Origin: Salinicola corii
Lineage (GTDB): Bacteria > Pseudomonadota > Gammaproteobacteria > Pseudomonadales > Halomonadaceae
Assembly: GCF_008298015.1 (NCBI RefSeq)
Contig: NZ_VTPX01000004.1
Location: 186,001 to 250,000, forward strand
Direction of reading: 5' to 3'
Length of the DNA: 64,000 nucleotides
Every line of letters starts with the position of its first letter. Positions within the stretch are counted from its first letter, which is position 1. Below are positions 21,619-33,049 of the stretch, one piece after another. The notes under the pieces are model-generated. The model saw only the letters and a program-made list of their open reading frames with translations. It did not search any database and was not told where the DNA came from. A program made the translations under genes and the position numbers.

Positions 21619-22722
21619 TTATCGCCCCAGACACTGCCGAAAACGCGTGTTGACTCGCTTGGCGAACCACGCCGTGGTCAGGTTGCGGGTGATCTTGGGG
21701 CTCTTTAGCTTGATTCCCGGCAGGCGCGCGTAGGGGGTGGGCTGACCTTCCTGCTGCGCCGCTAGCGAATAGACCTTTTCGTAGAGTTCGGTCTGCTCGA
21801 ATTCGAGGGAATTCTCCTGCTCGAGCGCGTCGCGGATTTCGCCGTCGTCCATGCCCAGCCGACCTTTCAGCGTGCGTACCGCCAGCTCGGTCTGGCCAGC
21901 CTGGCGCGAGCCGGGAATGATCAGGTCGCCATCGAGCGCCAGCGGAATACCGGACAGTTGAGTGACGGCGGCCTGGAACGCGGCGTTGCGGCTGGCGTAC
22001 CAGCCGGCGTTGAAGTCGGCGAAGCGGTAGATCGGCTCGTCGTAATCGGACGGATAGCCGAGCAGGTGGGCGATACCGAAGTAGAGCCCGCCGCGCCGGG
22101 TGAACACCTCGTGGCGGATCGAGCCGTCGATCGGATAGGGATAGTCGTCGGCGTGCTTCTCGGCGAAATCGACGCTGACCTGCATCGGGCCGCCGGTGTG
22201 CACCGGGTTGAGGCTACCGAACAGCTGGCGGCCCAGCGGCGCCATGTCGATGAAATCCTCGAAGATCTCGCTCATCTCGCGCTCGGTGGTGATGTGGTCG
22301 AGGCGTTCGCTGTAGCTCTCGCCGGTGGGGGATTCCAGGTTCAGGCCGGCATCGACCAGAAAACTCGGAATATGTAGCGCGCTGGCGCGACGCTCGATCT
22401 CTTGGCGGGCGATGGCGGAGAGATTGGGCACGCTGGGATCGGCGTCGTAGGTCGATTCCTGCTCGATCACCGCCAGCGTGGCGCAGAGATTGTCCCTGGT
22501 CGCGGGCAGGTTCTGGGCCGAGAACGCGGCGGTAATGTCCGTCGCCCAGCCGTCACGGTCCTGGGTCGAGGCCGGAATCAGCCTGACGAGCTCATTCTTC
22601 ACGCTCGCCGGGCGCTGCTCGAAGCCGGGCTGCGGTGCCTGGGTGCTACAACCGACCAGCAGGATCAGACCGAGTGCCGGCGCCCGGCGAAGCAGGGCGT
22701 GAAAGGTCGTGAATCCCCTCAT
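21619..22722 (-). CDS. DUF1615 family lipoprotein
   Basis: The 367-residue protein starts at ATG 22722, overlapping the argE stop as ATGA; an upstream extension in the same frame lies inside argE and is rejected. The N-terminus is a lipoprotein signal (APALGLILLVGCSTQ, lipobox cysteine near residue 23). The remainder carries the DUF1615 features (NLCATLAVIEQESTYDADPSVPNL, NPVHTGGPMQVSV, RRGGLYFGIAHLLGYP). Conserved Glu-Ser and Gly-Pro-Met-Gln-Val blocks recall lysozyme-like muramidases, so a cell-wall role in the periplasm is possible but unproven. Confidence 0.82.
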   Translation of the reverse strand: MRGFTTFHALLRRAPALGLILLVGCSTQAPQPGFEQRPASVKNELVRLIPASTQDRDGWATDITAAFSAQNLPATRDNLCATLAVIEQESTYDADPSVPNLSAIARQEIERRASALHIPSFLVDAGLNLESPTGESYSERLDHITTEREMSEIFEDFIDMAPLGRQLFGSLNPVHTGGPMQVSVDFAEKHADDYPYPIDGSIRHEVFTRRGGLYFGIAHLLGYPSDYDEPIYRFADFNAGWYASRNAAFQAAVTQLSGIPLALDGDLIIPGSRQAGQTELAVRTLKGRLGMDDGEIRDALEQENSLEFEQTELYEKVYSLAAQQEGQPTPYARLPGIKLKSPKITRNLTTAWFAKRVNTRFRQCLGR

Positions 22723-23867
22723 GCGCTGAGATGCTCCACCAGCCGCTGCATCATCGCGTCGCAACGCTCCAGCTGTTCGATGGCGATGAACTCGTCCGGC
22801 TTGTGGCCCTGGTCCATGCAGCCCGGCCCGCACACCACGGTGGGAATGCCAGCCTCGTGAAACAGCCCGCCCTCGGTGCCGTAGGCGACGGTGCCGAAGT
22901 CATCGCGACCCGCCAGGGTGGCGATCAATCGCGCCACCTCGCTCGAAGCCTCGGTGGTCAGCCCCGGATAGGCCTGCAGCGGCTCGAACACGATATCGGT
23001 GGTCGCCTCGATGGCACGCATGCGGGGGAGCAGCTCGTTGTCGGCGTAGTCGCGCATCTCGCGCTCGACCTCATTGGCATCGAAGCCCGGCAGCGAGCGC
23101 ACTTCCCAGTCGAAGCGACACTCCGACGGCACGATGTTGAGCGCCCGGCCGCCCTCGATCACGCCGGTCTGGACGGTCGAGAAGGGCGGATAGAAACGCT
23201 CGTCGTGATGGGCGGGATCGGCCAGCCGGTCGCCGATCTGGTTGAGCCGGACGATCATCTTCGCGGCGGTCTCGATGGCGTTGACGCCCTCCGGCGCGTA
23301 GGCGGAGTGGCAGGGCGCGCCGTGCACGCGACAGCGCACGCCGAGCTTGCCCTTGTGACCCAGCACCGGCTTGAGTTCGGTGGGTTCGCCGATGATGCAG
23401 GCCAGCGGCTTGTGCGGCCTGTCTTCCAGCATCGAGATGATCGAGCGCACGCCCAGGCAGCCCACCTCTTCGTCGTAGGAGAACGCCAGATGCACCGGCG
23501 TCTCGAGTTTCGCCGCCTTGAAGCTCGGCACCGCCGCCAGCACGCAGGCGAGGTAGCCTTTCATGTCGGTCGTCCCGCGACCGTAGAGCTTGCCGTCGCG
23601 CTCGGTCATCTCGAATGCCGGCAGCATCCAGGGCTGGCCGTCCACCGGGACCACGTCGGTATGCCCGGAAAGCACCACGCCGCCACGGTCGGCGGGGCCG
23701 ATCGTCGCCCACAGGTTGGCCTTGCTGCCATCCTCGTTGTGGATCAGTTCGCTGTCGACGCCGTGCTGGCTCAAGTAATTGCGGACGAACTCGATCAGCG
23801 CGAGGTTGGATTCGCGGCTGACGGTATCGAAGCCGACGAGTTTCCCCAGAAGTTCCTGACTGGTCAT
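22719..23867 (-). CDS. argE: Acetylornithine deacetylase ArgE
   Basis: The 382-residue M20 metallopeptidase-family enzyme removes acetate from N-acetylornithine in arginine synthesis. Metal-site residues are visible in LSGHTDVVPVDGQPW, YGRGTTDMKGYLA, the catalytic EE of YDEEVGCLG, GEPTELKPV and the C-terminal GPGCMDQGHKPDEF. ATG 23867 is chosen because family proteins begin close to it; a longer frame upstream would overlap the glmR regulatory region. It is coupled to the DUF1615 lipoprotein gene. Confidence 0.92.
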   Translation of the reverse strand: MTSQELLGKLVGFDTVSRESNLALIEFVRNYLSQHGVDSELIHNEDGSKANLWATIGPADRGGVVLSGHTDVVPVDGQPWMLPAFEMTERDGKLYGRGTTDMKGYLACVLAAVPSFKAAKLETPVHLAFSYDEEVGCLGVRSIISMLEDRPHKPLACIIGEPTELKPVLGHKGKLGVRCRVHGAPCHSAYAPEGVNAIETAAKMIVRLNQIGDRLADPAHHDERFYPPFSTVQTGVIEGGRALNIVPSECRFDWEVRSLPGFDANEVEREMRDYADNELLPRMRAIEATTDIVFEPLQAYPGLTTEASSEVARLIATLAGRDDFGTVAYGTEGGLFHEAGIPTVVCGPGCMDQGHKPDEFIAIEQLERCDAMMQRLVEHLSA

Positions 23868-23986
23868 GACAAAGGCGCCTTTTATGGTTGTTTCCGATGG
23901 TGACCATGATGCCGAGCCCATGGAAGGGTGGCTACCTCGGCACGTCGAGTATCGTGAGACTTGACGAGTTTGCGCCAATAAGCTTT

Positions 23987-24037
23987 GATTCGAATCTATA
24001 TTCTTTCGAATCGAAAGTTAAAAGCCGAATTTCGAAA
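23987..24037 (+). promoter_or_regulatory. Three TTCGAA-centred palindromes before glmR (probable operator)
   Basis: GATTCGAATC (23987-23996), CTTTCGAATCGAAAG (24003-24017, a perfect palindrome around one base) and TTTCGAAA (24030-24037) lie in tandem just before the regulator start. Operators of the DeoR family often contain repeated TTTCG-type half-sites, so this is probably its own binding region. A weak promoter (TTGACG 23961-23966, TTTGAT 23984-23989) overlaps the first site. Confidence 0.6.
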
Positions 24038-24046
24038 CCTGTCACC

Positions 24047-24823
24047 ATGCCCAGACGCGACACCTCCCAGCGCCGCCATGCCATTCTCGCCTACGTCAAC
24101 GAACACGGGGAAACCCCGGTCGAGCGGCTTGCGAGCCGCTTCGCGATCTCCGAAGTGACGGTTCGCAAGGATCTCAACACGCTCGAGCGCAGCGGCCTGC
24201 TGCTGCGCCGCTACGGCGGGGCGGCACCGCTTCCCCAGGAGATGCTGGGCGAGCCGGCACAGATAATCTCGCCGTTCAAGCGTGCCATTGCCCAGGCGGC
24301 GCGAGCGCGGATTCGCGAGCACAACCGGATCATCGTGGATAGCGGCACCACCACGGCGGCGCTGATCGGCGAGCTGGGCGGCCTGCGTGGCCTGGTGGTG
24401 ATGACCAATTCGCTCGGCGTGGCCGGCGCCCTGCGTGAACTGGAATCGGAACCGGCGCTGCTGATGACCGGCGGCACCTGGGACCCGCACTCGGAATCCT
24501 TTCAGGGCCAGGTCGCCGAGCAGGTGCTGCGGGCCTACGACTTCGATCAACTCTTCGTCGGCGCCGACGGCATCGATCTCGAACGCGGCACCACCACCTA
24601 CAACGAGCTCTTCGGCCTGACCCGCGTCATGGCCGAGGTCGCCCGCGACGTGGTGGTCATGGTGGAGGCCGACAAGATCGGCCGCCGCATCCCCAATCTC
24701 GAACTGCCCTGGGCACGCATCGACACGCTGGTCACCGACTGGCGACTCGATGACGTCTCGGCGGCTGCCATCGAACGCCAGGACGTGGCGCTGGTGATCG
24801 CCGAACGGCCCGCGGATCAGTAA
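24047..24823 (+). CDS. glmR: DeoR-family regulator, GlmR type
   Basis: The 258-residue regulator has an N-terminal DeoR helix-turn-helix (RHAILAYVNEHGETPVERLASRFAISEVTVRKDLNTLE). A sugar-phosphate-sensing C-terminal domain follows, with IVDSGTTTAALIGELG and FVGADGID. The start is set at MPRRDTS (24047); upstream sequence in frame covers the operator. Its position directly before glmS, behind glmU, matches the glmR gene of Pseudomonas, so it probably adjusts glmS expression to amino-sugar levels. Gene identity is by family and synteny. Confidence 0.8.
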   Translation: MPRRDTSQRRHAILAYVNEHGETPVERLASRFAISEVTVRKDLNTLERSGLLLRRYGGAAPLPQEMLGEPAQIISPFKRAIAQAARARIREHNRIIVDSGTTTAALIGELGGLRGLVVMTNSLGVAGALRELESEPALLMTGGTWDPHSESFQGQVAEQVLRAYDFDQLFVGADGIDLERGTTTYNELFGLTRVMAEVARDVVVMVEADKIGRRIPNLELPWARIDTLVTDWRLDDVSAAAIERQDVALVIAERPADQ

Positions 24824-24856
24824 GGCAGACAACGAACTCTGGATAAGGTATCGACT

Positions 24857-26725
<1,869 letters not shown>

Positions 26726-26838
26726 TGAAGCCGTTCTATAGCCCGATTATACCCCTCGATGGCTGCCAGGTAGTTGCGGCAGGACTTATGTAGCGTTTCC
26801 TTAAGCGAAATCACGCTAAATCTGGGTATTGCTGGATT

Positions 26839-27786
26839 TTATTCTGCGGAAGTGTGGAGCGGAATGATCGCCTCACTATCAACAGGGCTTTGTGCGCGAA
26901 TCGATTCGATGGCATCGCGCATGCAGTCGACAAATTCTTTCGATGTGCTAGAAAGACCGGTGCGTTCACCATAGACATAGCCGAAAGAGAGCCAACGCTC
27001 GGGATAGAGTGGACGCATCACTGCACCCGCCATATCGATGGAAGGAGCGCATAGACGGTCTAGCACCGCAATACCGGCGCCATCGCGTGCCATCTGGCAG
27101 GTTAGTAGCGAGGAGCTACTCTGGACGATGTGATCGACGTCGACGCCTCCCGCTTTCAGAAAGTTATCGACATGATCACGCCACACCTGACCGGGTACCA
27201 ATCCCAGCATGGGTTGGTTGGCGAGATCCTCCGCCGTCACGTACGCCTTGGCCGCTAGTGGATGGTCGGCAGACATGATCGCTTCCGCGCGAACTTTGAC
27301 CAGTGGTACTGCTTCGATCTTCAACAGTGAATGTGCCACCGGTAGCGATATCACCCCAAGATCGTAGATACCAACCCCCAGGCGCTTTTCCAACTGACGC
27401 CGTGAATAGAGATCAACATGGATCTGCATTTCCGGGTGTAAGCGCCGCATCCTCACCAGCGCCGGGGAGACGATGCCTTGTCCGACCCTGGCGGCGGCGA
27501 GGACGCGAAACTGCTGCTCTCGACGATCACGGATATTGCTGGTGATCTTCGGAATTTCGTCCAACCCGGCGACGATATGTTCCGCTTCCCGAAAGAAACG
27601 CTCTCCGTCATCCGTCAGTAGCAGGCGACGGCGTGAACGATGAAACAGTGTGATGTGTATTTCGGCTTCCAGTTGAGTAATCAAGCGACTGGCGGCTGGC
27701 TGGCTGATATGCAATTCCCTCGCAGCGCTGGCCAGTGATCCCTGAATGACGATTTGCCGGAAGAGCCGTAAGGCTTTGATGTTCAT
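26839..27786 (-). CDS. LysR-family transcriptional regulator of the assimilation cluster
   Basis: The 315-residue protein has an N-terminal winged helix (MNIKALRLFRQIVIQGSLASAARELHISQPAASRLITQLE) and a periplasmic-binding-like effector domain. The start at 27786 is chosen because the family starts a few residues before the helix-turn-helix; the frame extends 20 codons upstream into A/T-rich DNA. It is divergent from the hydrolase-porin-ABC-lyase genes and is their likely regulator. The 5' region is noticeably A/T-rich. Confidence 0.87.
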   Translation of the reverse strand: MNIKALRLFRQIVIQGSLASAARELHISQPAASRLITQLEAEIHITLFHRSRRRLLLTDDGERFFREAEHIVAGLDEIPKITSNIRDRREQQFRVLAAARVGQGIVSPALVRMRRLHPEMQIHVDLYSRRQLEKRLGVGIYDLGVISLPVAHSLLKIEAVPLVKVRAEAIMSADHPLAAKAYVTAEDLANQPMLGLVPGQVWRDHVDNFLKAGGVDVDHIVQSSSSLLTCQMARDGAGIAVLDRLCAPSIDMAGAVMRPLYPERWLSFGYVYGERTGLSSTSKEFVDCMRDAIESIRAQSPVDSEAIIPLHTSAE

Positions 27787-27794
27787 CGAACTCA

Positions 27795-27815
27795 CAATAT
27801 TGATATAAATTATTG
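27795..27815. promoter_or_regulatory. LysR-type binding site CAATA-N11-TATTG
   Basis: CAATA (27795-27799) and TATTG (27811-27815) are perfect inverted arms spaced by 11 bases, containing the T-N11-A signature of LysR regulators. It lies 9 bases before the LysR start and about 180 bases before the divergent hydrolase gene. Confidence 0.55.
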
Positions 27816-27996
27816 TTTTTAGAACATAAAAGCCCAACCCATTCAATTAGCGAAACGGTTAATAGCATCTTTCGAATTTCTCAATGGTTGGCGTCTTGAT
27901 AGCTTTCAGGCGAGGTCGGAGCGGGCGCTAGACGTCCAACCGTCTTCACTAAAATCTCTAATAAGACTAACGCCAGACACAAAGTGAGAGAAAACA

Positions 27997-28914
27997 ATGC
28001 GAGTACTGTTCGCGCTGATCCTGCTGGGTCTGCCGTGGTCGTTGGCGCACGCCGCCAGCGATCGCAGCCTGGCCGAGGGAGCGGGTCAATATACCTTTCA
28101 GGATCCGGATACCCAGAGTGACGTAATCGTCTATTACTACAAACCTAGCGGTTATACACCTAATACCCCCGTCGTTTTCGTCCTGCACGGGCTGCGCCGC
28201 AATGCCAAAGAGTATCGCGACAGCTGGATGAAGTACGCCGAGCGCAACGGCCTGATGGTGTTGTCGCCACGCTTCAGCCGTGATCCCTACCCCGGGGCCA
28301 ATGGCTACAACCTCGGCAATGTGTTCAACGCCAAGACCCACCGGGAGCGTATCGGCCGGGCCAAGCCGGATGAGCTGAACCCGCAACCCATGTGGGCCTT
28401 CACCCTCATCGAGCGGCTGTTCACCGATTTCGATGCTAACCGGGACAGTAATAACAATCCGACTTACTTCCTCTATGGTCATGGTGCCGGTGCCCAGTTC
28501 GCCCACCGTTTCGCCATGTTCATGCCCGACTCCCGCGCACAAGAGATCATCGTCGGCGCCGCTGGTTGGTACACCATGCCCGATAAACACGTCGAATGGC
28601 CCTACGGAACCGGTGGCGTGCCCATCGTCGATGACGCCGCATTGAAGTCGTTCTTCGCTCAGCCGGTACTACTGGTGGCGGGTGGCGCGGATACCGCAAC
28701 GATTCAGACGGTAATGCGCAAGACGCCTGAAGCGATGGCCCAAGGCGGCAATCGTGTCGAACGCACGCGTAATTATTTCGATTTTGCACGCGAGCGTGCC
28801 CGGGCATTGGGGGCACCTTTCGACTGGGAGCTTTGGGTGCTACCTGGCGTCACGCATAGTCCGAGCCTGATGGTTCCCTTCGCCGCCAGCTATATCGCGG
28901 CACTTGCCCGCTAG
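27997..28914 (+). CDS. Secreted alpha/beta-hydrolase-fold protein lacking the nucleophile serine
   Basis: The 305-residue protein begins with a signal peptide (MRVLFALILLGLPWSLAHA). The hydrolase fold shows in VVFVLHGLRRNAKEYRDSW (oxyanion region), the nucleophile elbow and a C-terminal GVTHSPS histidine block. It resembles PHB-depolymerase/esterase-like proteins. The elbow, normally GHSAG, reads GHGAG (about residue 171): the serine codon position is GGT. Unless another residue serves, it should not act as a classical serine hydrolase. It is the first gene of the accessory cluster, 88 bases before the porin gene. Confidence 0.78.
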   Translation: MRVLFALILLGLPWSLAHAASDRSLAEGAGQYTFQDPDTQSDVIVYYYKPSGYTPNTPVVFVLHGLRRNAKEYRDSWMKYAERNGLMVLSPRFSRDPYPGANGYNLGNVFNAKTHRERIGRAKPDELNPQPMWAFTLIERLFTDFDANRDSNNNPTYFLYGHGAGAQFAHRFAMFMPDSRAQEIIVGAAGWYTMPDKHVEWPYGTGGVPIVDDAALKSFFAQPVLLVAGGADTATIQTVMRKTPEAMAQGGNRVERTRNYFDFARERARALGAPFDWELWVLPGVTHSPSLMVPFAASYIAALAR

Positions 28915-29001
28915 CCCTAACAACCCTGAACGCCAAGCGATCGGAAGCTGCCGCGACCGGACCAACAACGAGAACTCGGTCCTTCGGGACCAGGGGAAAA
29001 A

Positions 29002-30498
29002 ATGCCAAATCATGTCTTATCGAGTGGACGCAGCCTGCTGTCCGTCACCACTATCGGGCTAATGGCGCTGCCGGCCATGGTACCCATGACAGCCTCTGCT
29101 GATGACGCTGCACTGGCCGAACTGGTCAAGCGACAGTCAGCCATGCTGGAAGCCCAGGCCAAGCAGTTGCAGGCCATGCAAGCGCGGCTGAATAGGTTGG
29201 AGGCGGACGAGCAGCAGGATCGGGGCGCGTCGCTGGTTACCAGCCCACCCGCCACTACATCACCGCAGCAGGATGTGTCGATCGACAAGCTGAAGAATCG
29301 CGTCGCCTTGCTGGAAGCCTCTCAGGTCGACCGCACCCGCATCGACTGGTCCGATGGCGGTCCGAAGTTCATCAGTGCCAATGGAAAGCGCTCGCTGGAG
29401 ATCAACGGTCGCCTTCAACTCGACGCTTCCAATACGAGTGGTTCGCGCTTCGATAGCCGTAATATCGGGGGCACGCAGGCGCGACGTCTGCAATTCGGTG
29501 TCAGTGGCCAGTTGTCGGAACGTATCGGCTACAAGATGGAGTACGATCTCTCCAGCAACGACATCAGCATGCGCGACGCCTATGTCTCGAGCGACTTCAA
29601 GTTTGGCGAGCACGACGCCACCCTCTATGTCGGCAACAAGTATGACGACCGCACGATGGATGGCGCCACGTCGTCGAACAACACCTGGTTCATGGAGCGT
29701 GGTTTCGTCAACGAGGCTCTTGGCCCCGAGCGCGGTTCCTACGGACTTGGAATCAAGGGCAAGGTTTTTGGCGACAGCCGTACCTGGCATACGTCGCTGG
29801 CGATCACCAATGGCAGACTGGGCGGCGATACCGACCGCTCCGATTCCACGACCTACATGACTCGCTCCCACTGGAACCCATGGACCAGCGGCAGCGACAT
29901 GGTTCATCTGGGCGCTTGGGGATTTCACGAGAACATCCACGAAAGCGATACATCGGCCACTCAGAACACCAGAGCCGCCGATGGCTTCAATGACAACGTC
30001 ACCATCAACAGCCGTCCGATCAGAGATCCCGAATCGAGCAATGCCTACGGTTTCGAGTTGGCGACCTCTCTCGGACCCTTTGCCGCGGCTGCCGAATACG
30101 GTAAGCGCAGCATTCAGCAGCGCGACTCCGCCGGCGGCGACGATGTCAGATATGACGCCTACAGCGTGCAGGCGGGTTACTTCCTCACCGGGGAAAACCA
30201 CGGTTACTCACGTAAGTCCGGCGTCTGGCGTCTTCCTGAGGTCAAGGATCCGGTTTCCGCCGGCGGCTGGGGTGCCTTCGAGCTCGCCACTCGTTATCAG
30301 GCACTGGATTTCGACGGGACCTCGGACTATCCCCGAGGAGACGGTCATTCGACCACGGTCGGCCTGAATTGGTACCCCAACGACTGGTCACGGGTGATGT
30401 TCAATTACATTCATTGGAACACTCACAATCGCAGCGGCGACTACGAAGGCAAGGATGACGGCGACACCCTGGCAACCCGGCTGCAGGTGGTTTTTTAA
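29002..30498 (+). CDS. OprP/OprO-type outer-membrane porin
   Basis: The 498-residue protein has a signal peptide ending near ASA (about residue 34) and a coiled-coil segment rich in Gln, Ala and Leu (about 35-75) as in trimeric OprP-like porins. A beta-barrel region follows with alternating aromatic/polar residues and a C-terminal phenylalanine (LQVVF) for BAM recognition. The ligand is not evident; the neighbouring ABC importer suggests an organic, possibly anionic, substrate and not phosphate. Its stop overlaps the start of the binding-protein gene (TAATG). Confidence 0.83.
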   Translation: MPNHVLSSGRSLLSVTTIGLMALPAMVPMTASADDAALAELVKRQSAMLEAQAKQLQAMQARLNRLEADEQQDRGASLVTSPPATTSPQQDVSIDKLKNRVALLEASQVDRTRIDWSDGGPKFISANGKRSLEINGRLQLDASNTSGSRFDSRNIGGTQARRLQFGVSGQLSERIGYKMEYDLSSNDISMRDAYVSSDFKFGEHDATLYVGNKYDDRTMDGATSSNNTWFMERGFVNEALGPERGSYGLGIKGKVFGDSRTWHTSLAITNGRLGGDTDRSDSTTYMTRSHWNPWTSGSDMVHLGAWGFHENIHESDTSATQNTRAADGFNDNVTINSRPIRDPESSNAYGFELATSLGPFAAAAEYGKRSIQQRDSAGGDDVRYDAYSVQAGYFLTGENHGYSRKSGVWRLPEVKDPVSAGGWGAFELATRYQALDFDGTSDYPRGDGHSTTVGLNWYPNDWSRVMFNYIHWNTHNRSGDYEGKDDGDTLATRLQVVF

Positions 30499-32126
30499 TG
30501 ATGTTCTGTCCTCTGAAACGATGGACCCCGGCGTCTGCCGGGGCCCTCGCCTTGGGGCTGACGATGCTGCTGGGCTTGGCTGGTTGCACCGACGACGGAT
30601 CGCAGGACGATATCCTGGACGTCGCTTTTCAGTCTCAGGTCAGTAATCTCGACCGCACTTTCACCACCAAGCGCGAGTACATCATCCTCTCGCAGTTGAT
30701 CGACGACTTCCTGTTCGATGTCGATCCCGAGACGTTGAAGTATGAACCCTTGCTGGCGAAATCCTATGAATTCATCAACGATACCACCCTGGACGTCACC
30801 CTCCGCGACGGGGTGAAGTTCCACGATGGCTCGACCTTGAGCGTCAAGGACGTGCTTTACACTTACAACTTCGTTCTCGATCCGGATAACGGCGCCCGGG
30901 CGAATCGCAACGTCAGCGACTGGCTGGAGTCGGTGGAACAGATCGGGCCCATGACCGTTCGCTTCCATCTCAGTTACCCCTACCCGTTGGCGCTCCGGGA
31001 CATGGCGGTTACCGTGCCGATCCGCAAGGCGGGCAGCTATACGGTCGACGGCGAGCTCGACAAGTCAGCGCTGGTAACGCGTGAGAACGGTCTTGGCCCC
31101 TATGAGGTCGTCCACTTTCTGCCCGGCCGCGAAGTGATGTTGAAGCGCTTCGAGGATTATTACGACGGCTCGCCCAAGGGCAAACCCGCGATCCGCCAGA
31201 TCCGTATACACACCATCTCCGACTGGGGCTCGGCACAGGCCGGGATTCTCGCTGGTGAGCTCGATTGGCTCTACAACGTGCCCGGCGATATCGCGCGCAA
31301 CCTGGATGCCTCGGGCTACGCCAAGCGCCTGGTAGGCCCATCGATGCGTATCGGCTTCTTGCAGCTGGATGCCGCCGGCCTGACTGGCGAAAATGCCCCG
31401 CTGACCGACCTGCGTGTGCGCCGGGCGGTCAATCACGCCATCAATCGCCAATCCATCGTCGAGAATCTGGTCGGCGCGGGTGCCAGTCTCATCGCGACCA
31501 GTTGCAACCCGGTCCAGTTCGGCTGCGAAACGGATGTCCAGCGCTACCCCTACGACCCACGCAAGGCCAGAGAGCTACTGACGGAGGCCGGCTATCCCGA
31601 TGGTTTCCCGCTGACGCTTTGGGCCTACCGCGACCCCTATGTTGCCGAAGCCATGGCTCAGGATCTGCGCGATGTCGGCATTGATGTCAGCCTGCGCTAC
31701 GTGCCGCTGCCGGTCCTCAACAAGGCGCGCTCCGCGGGCGAAATTCCAGCCTACTTCGGCACCTGGGGCGCTGGCGGCACCGCTGATGTCGCCGCCACGC
31801 TATCGGTGATGTGGAACATGAACACCGACCGCAATCTGGCGCAGGATCCGCTGATCGCCAAGCTCGTGGCTAGCGCGGAGCGAACCCAGGTCAAGGAAAC
31901 CCGCCGCCAGCTATACAGCCGGGCGCTGAAGCGCATCGCCGATCAGGCCTACTGGGCGCCGCTGTATGTCTTTCCGCAGAACTACGTCGTCAACAAACGT
32001 CTCGGCTTCCCGGTTCCCAGCGACGGCCTGCCGCGGCTTTATCTGACCCACTGGCGGTCCGACGGCGACTCCACCAGTGGCGATAGGGCCAGCGGCGGTA
32101 CCGTCGGCAACAAGGGAGGGAACTGA
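30498..32126 (+). CDS. Oligopeptide/opine-type ABC transporter, binding lipoprotein
   Basis: The 542-residue family-5 solute-binding protein has a lipoprotein signal (LGLTMLLGLAGC, cysteine near residue 30). Domain features are VTLRDGVKFHDGSTLSVKDVLYTYN and, later, VRRAVNHAINRQSIV and YPYDPRKARELLTEAGYPDGFPLTL. Such proteins bind peptides, opines, glutathione or other bulky solutes. It heads a complete importer (two permeases and a fused ATPase) and is translationally linked to the porin. Confidence 0.88.
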   Translation: MMFCPLKRWTPASAGALALGLTMLLGLAGCTDDGSQDDILDVAFQSQVSNLDRTFTTKREYIILSQLIDDFLFDVDPETLKYEPLLAKSYEFINDTTLDVTLRDGVKFHDGSTLSVKDVLYTYNFVLDPDNGARANRNVSDWLESVEQIGPMTVRFHLSYPYPLALRDMAVTVPIRKAGSYTVDGELDKSALVTRENGLGPYEVVHFLPGREVMLKRFEDYYDGSPKGKPAIRQIRIHTISDWGSAQAGILAGELDWLYNVPGDIARNLDASGYAKRLVGPSMRIGFLQLDAAGLTGENAPLTDLRVRRAVNHAINRQSIVENLVGAGASLIATSCNPVQFGCETDVQRYPYDPRKARELLTEAGYPDGFPLTLWAYRDPYVAEAMAQDLRDVGIDVSLRYVPLPVLNKARSAGEIPAYFGTWGAGGTADVAATLSVMWNMNTDRNLAQDPLIAKLVASAERTQVKETRRQLYSRALKRIADQAYWAPLYVFPQNYVVNKRLGFPVPSDGLPRLYLTHWRSDGDSTSGDRASGGTVGNKGGN

Positions 32127-32128
32127 CC

Positions 32129-33046
32129 ATGCTGCGATTTGCGATCCGACGCCTGCTGCTGGCGCTGGCCGTGGGGTTTACGGTGTCGCTGGCGGCGTTC
32201 CTCGCCCTGCAGCTGGCCACCGACCCGGCTCAGGCAATCGCCGGTGAGGATGCGGAACCGGCAGTGGTCGAGCAGATTCGTATCGAGTACGGGCTGGACC
32301 GGCCGCTGGTCACCCAGTACGTCGACTGGATCGGCAACGTTGTCCAGGGCAACTTCGGCGAGAGCTTCTACTGGCACCAGTCGGTTGCCGATCTGATTCT
32401 GCAGGCTGCGCCGACCACGCTGAAACTGGCGACGTTCTCGATACTGGTCACGATACTGGTGGCGATTCCGCTGGGCGCCCTGGCTGCCATGCGACCCAAC
32501 AGCTGGGTTGATCGGCTGGCGTTGTCGGTATCGGTCTCCGCTCAGGCGATTCCCAACTTCTGGCTGGGACTGGTGGTCATTGTCATCTTCTCGGTGCACC
32601 TCGGCTGGTTTCCCGTGGCCGGCGACAGGACGCTGGCCCACTTCGTGCTGCCCGCCTTCGTGCTCGGCATGACATCGGTGCCCGCCGTCATGCGCCTGAC
32701 CCGCGCCGGCCTGCTCGAAGCCTTCGAAGCGGACTACATTCGCACCGCCCGTGCCAAGGGATTCCGCGGTTATCCCCTGCTCAAAAAGCAGGCACTACGT
32801 AACGCTATGCTACCCGTGATCAGTGTGCTCGCGGTCCAGCTCGGCAACAAGCTGGGCGGAGCCATCATCACCGAAGCCGTGTTTTCGATGCGCGGGCTGG
32901 GCCGCCTTGCCGTCGACTCGATCCAGGGCGGCGACATTCCCACGGTGCAGATGCTGGTGTTCGTGTTCGCCATGACTTTCGTACTTCTGACCTTCATAGC
33001 GGATCTGATCAATGCCTGGATCGATCCCCGCCTGCGCCTGAGGTAA
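32129..33046 (+). CDS. ABC transporter permease, DppB type
   Basis: The 305-residue inner-membrane protein has six predicted helices, an N-terminal LRFAIRRLLLALAVGFTVSLAAF helix and the EAA loop (DYIRTARAKGFRGYPLLKKQALRNAMLPV). It starts 2 bases behind the binding-protein stop and pairs with the next permease. Confidence 0.9.
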   Translation: MLRFAIRRLLLALAVGFTVSLAAFLALQLATDPAQAIAGEDAEPAVVEQIRIEYGLDRPLVTQYVDWIGNVVQGNFGESFYWHQSVADLILQAAPTTLKLATFSILVTILVAIPLGALAAMRPNSWVDRLALSVSVSAQAIPNFWLGLVVIVIFSVHLGWFPVAGDRTLAHFVLPAFVLGMTSVPAVMRLTRAGLLEAFEADYIRTARAKGFRGYPLLKKQALRNAMLPVISVLAVQLGNKLGGAIITEAVFSMRGLGRLAVDSIQGGDIPTVQMLVFVFAMTFVLLTFIADLINAWIDPRLRLR

Positions 33047-33049
33047 GCC

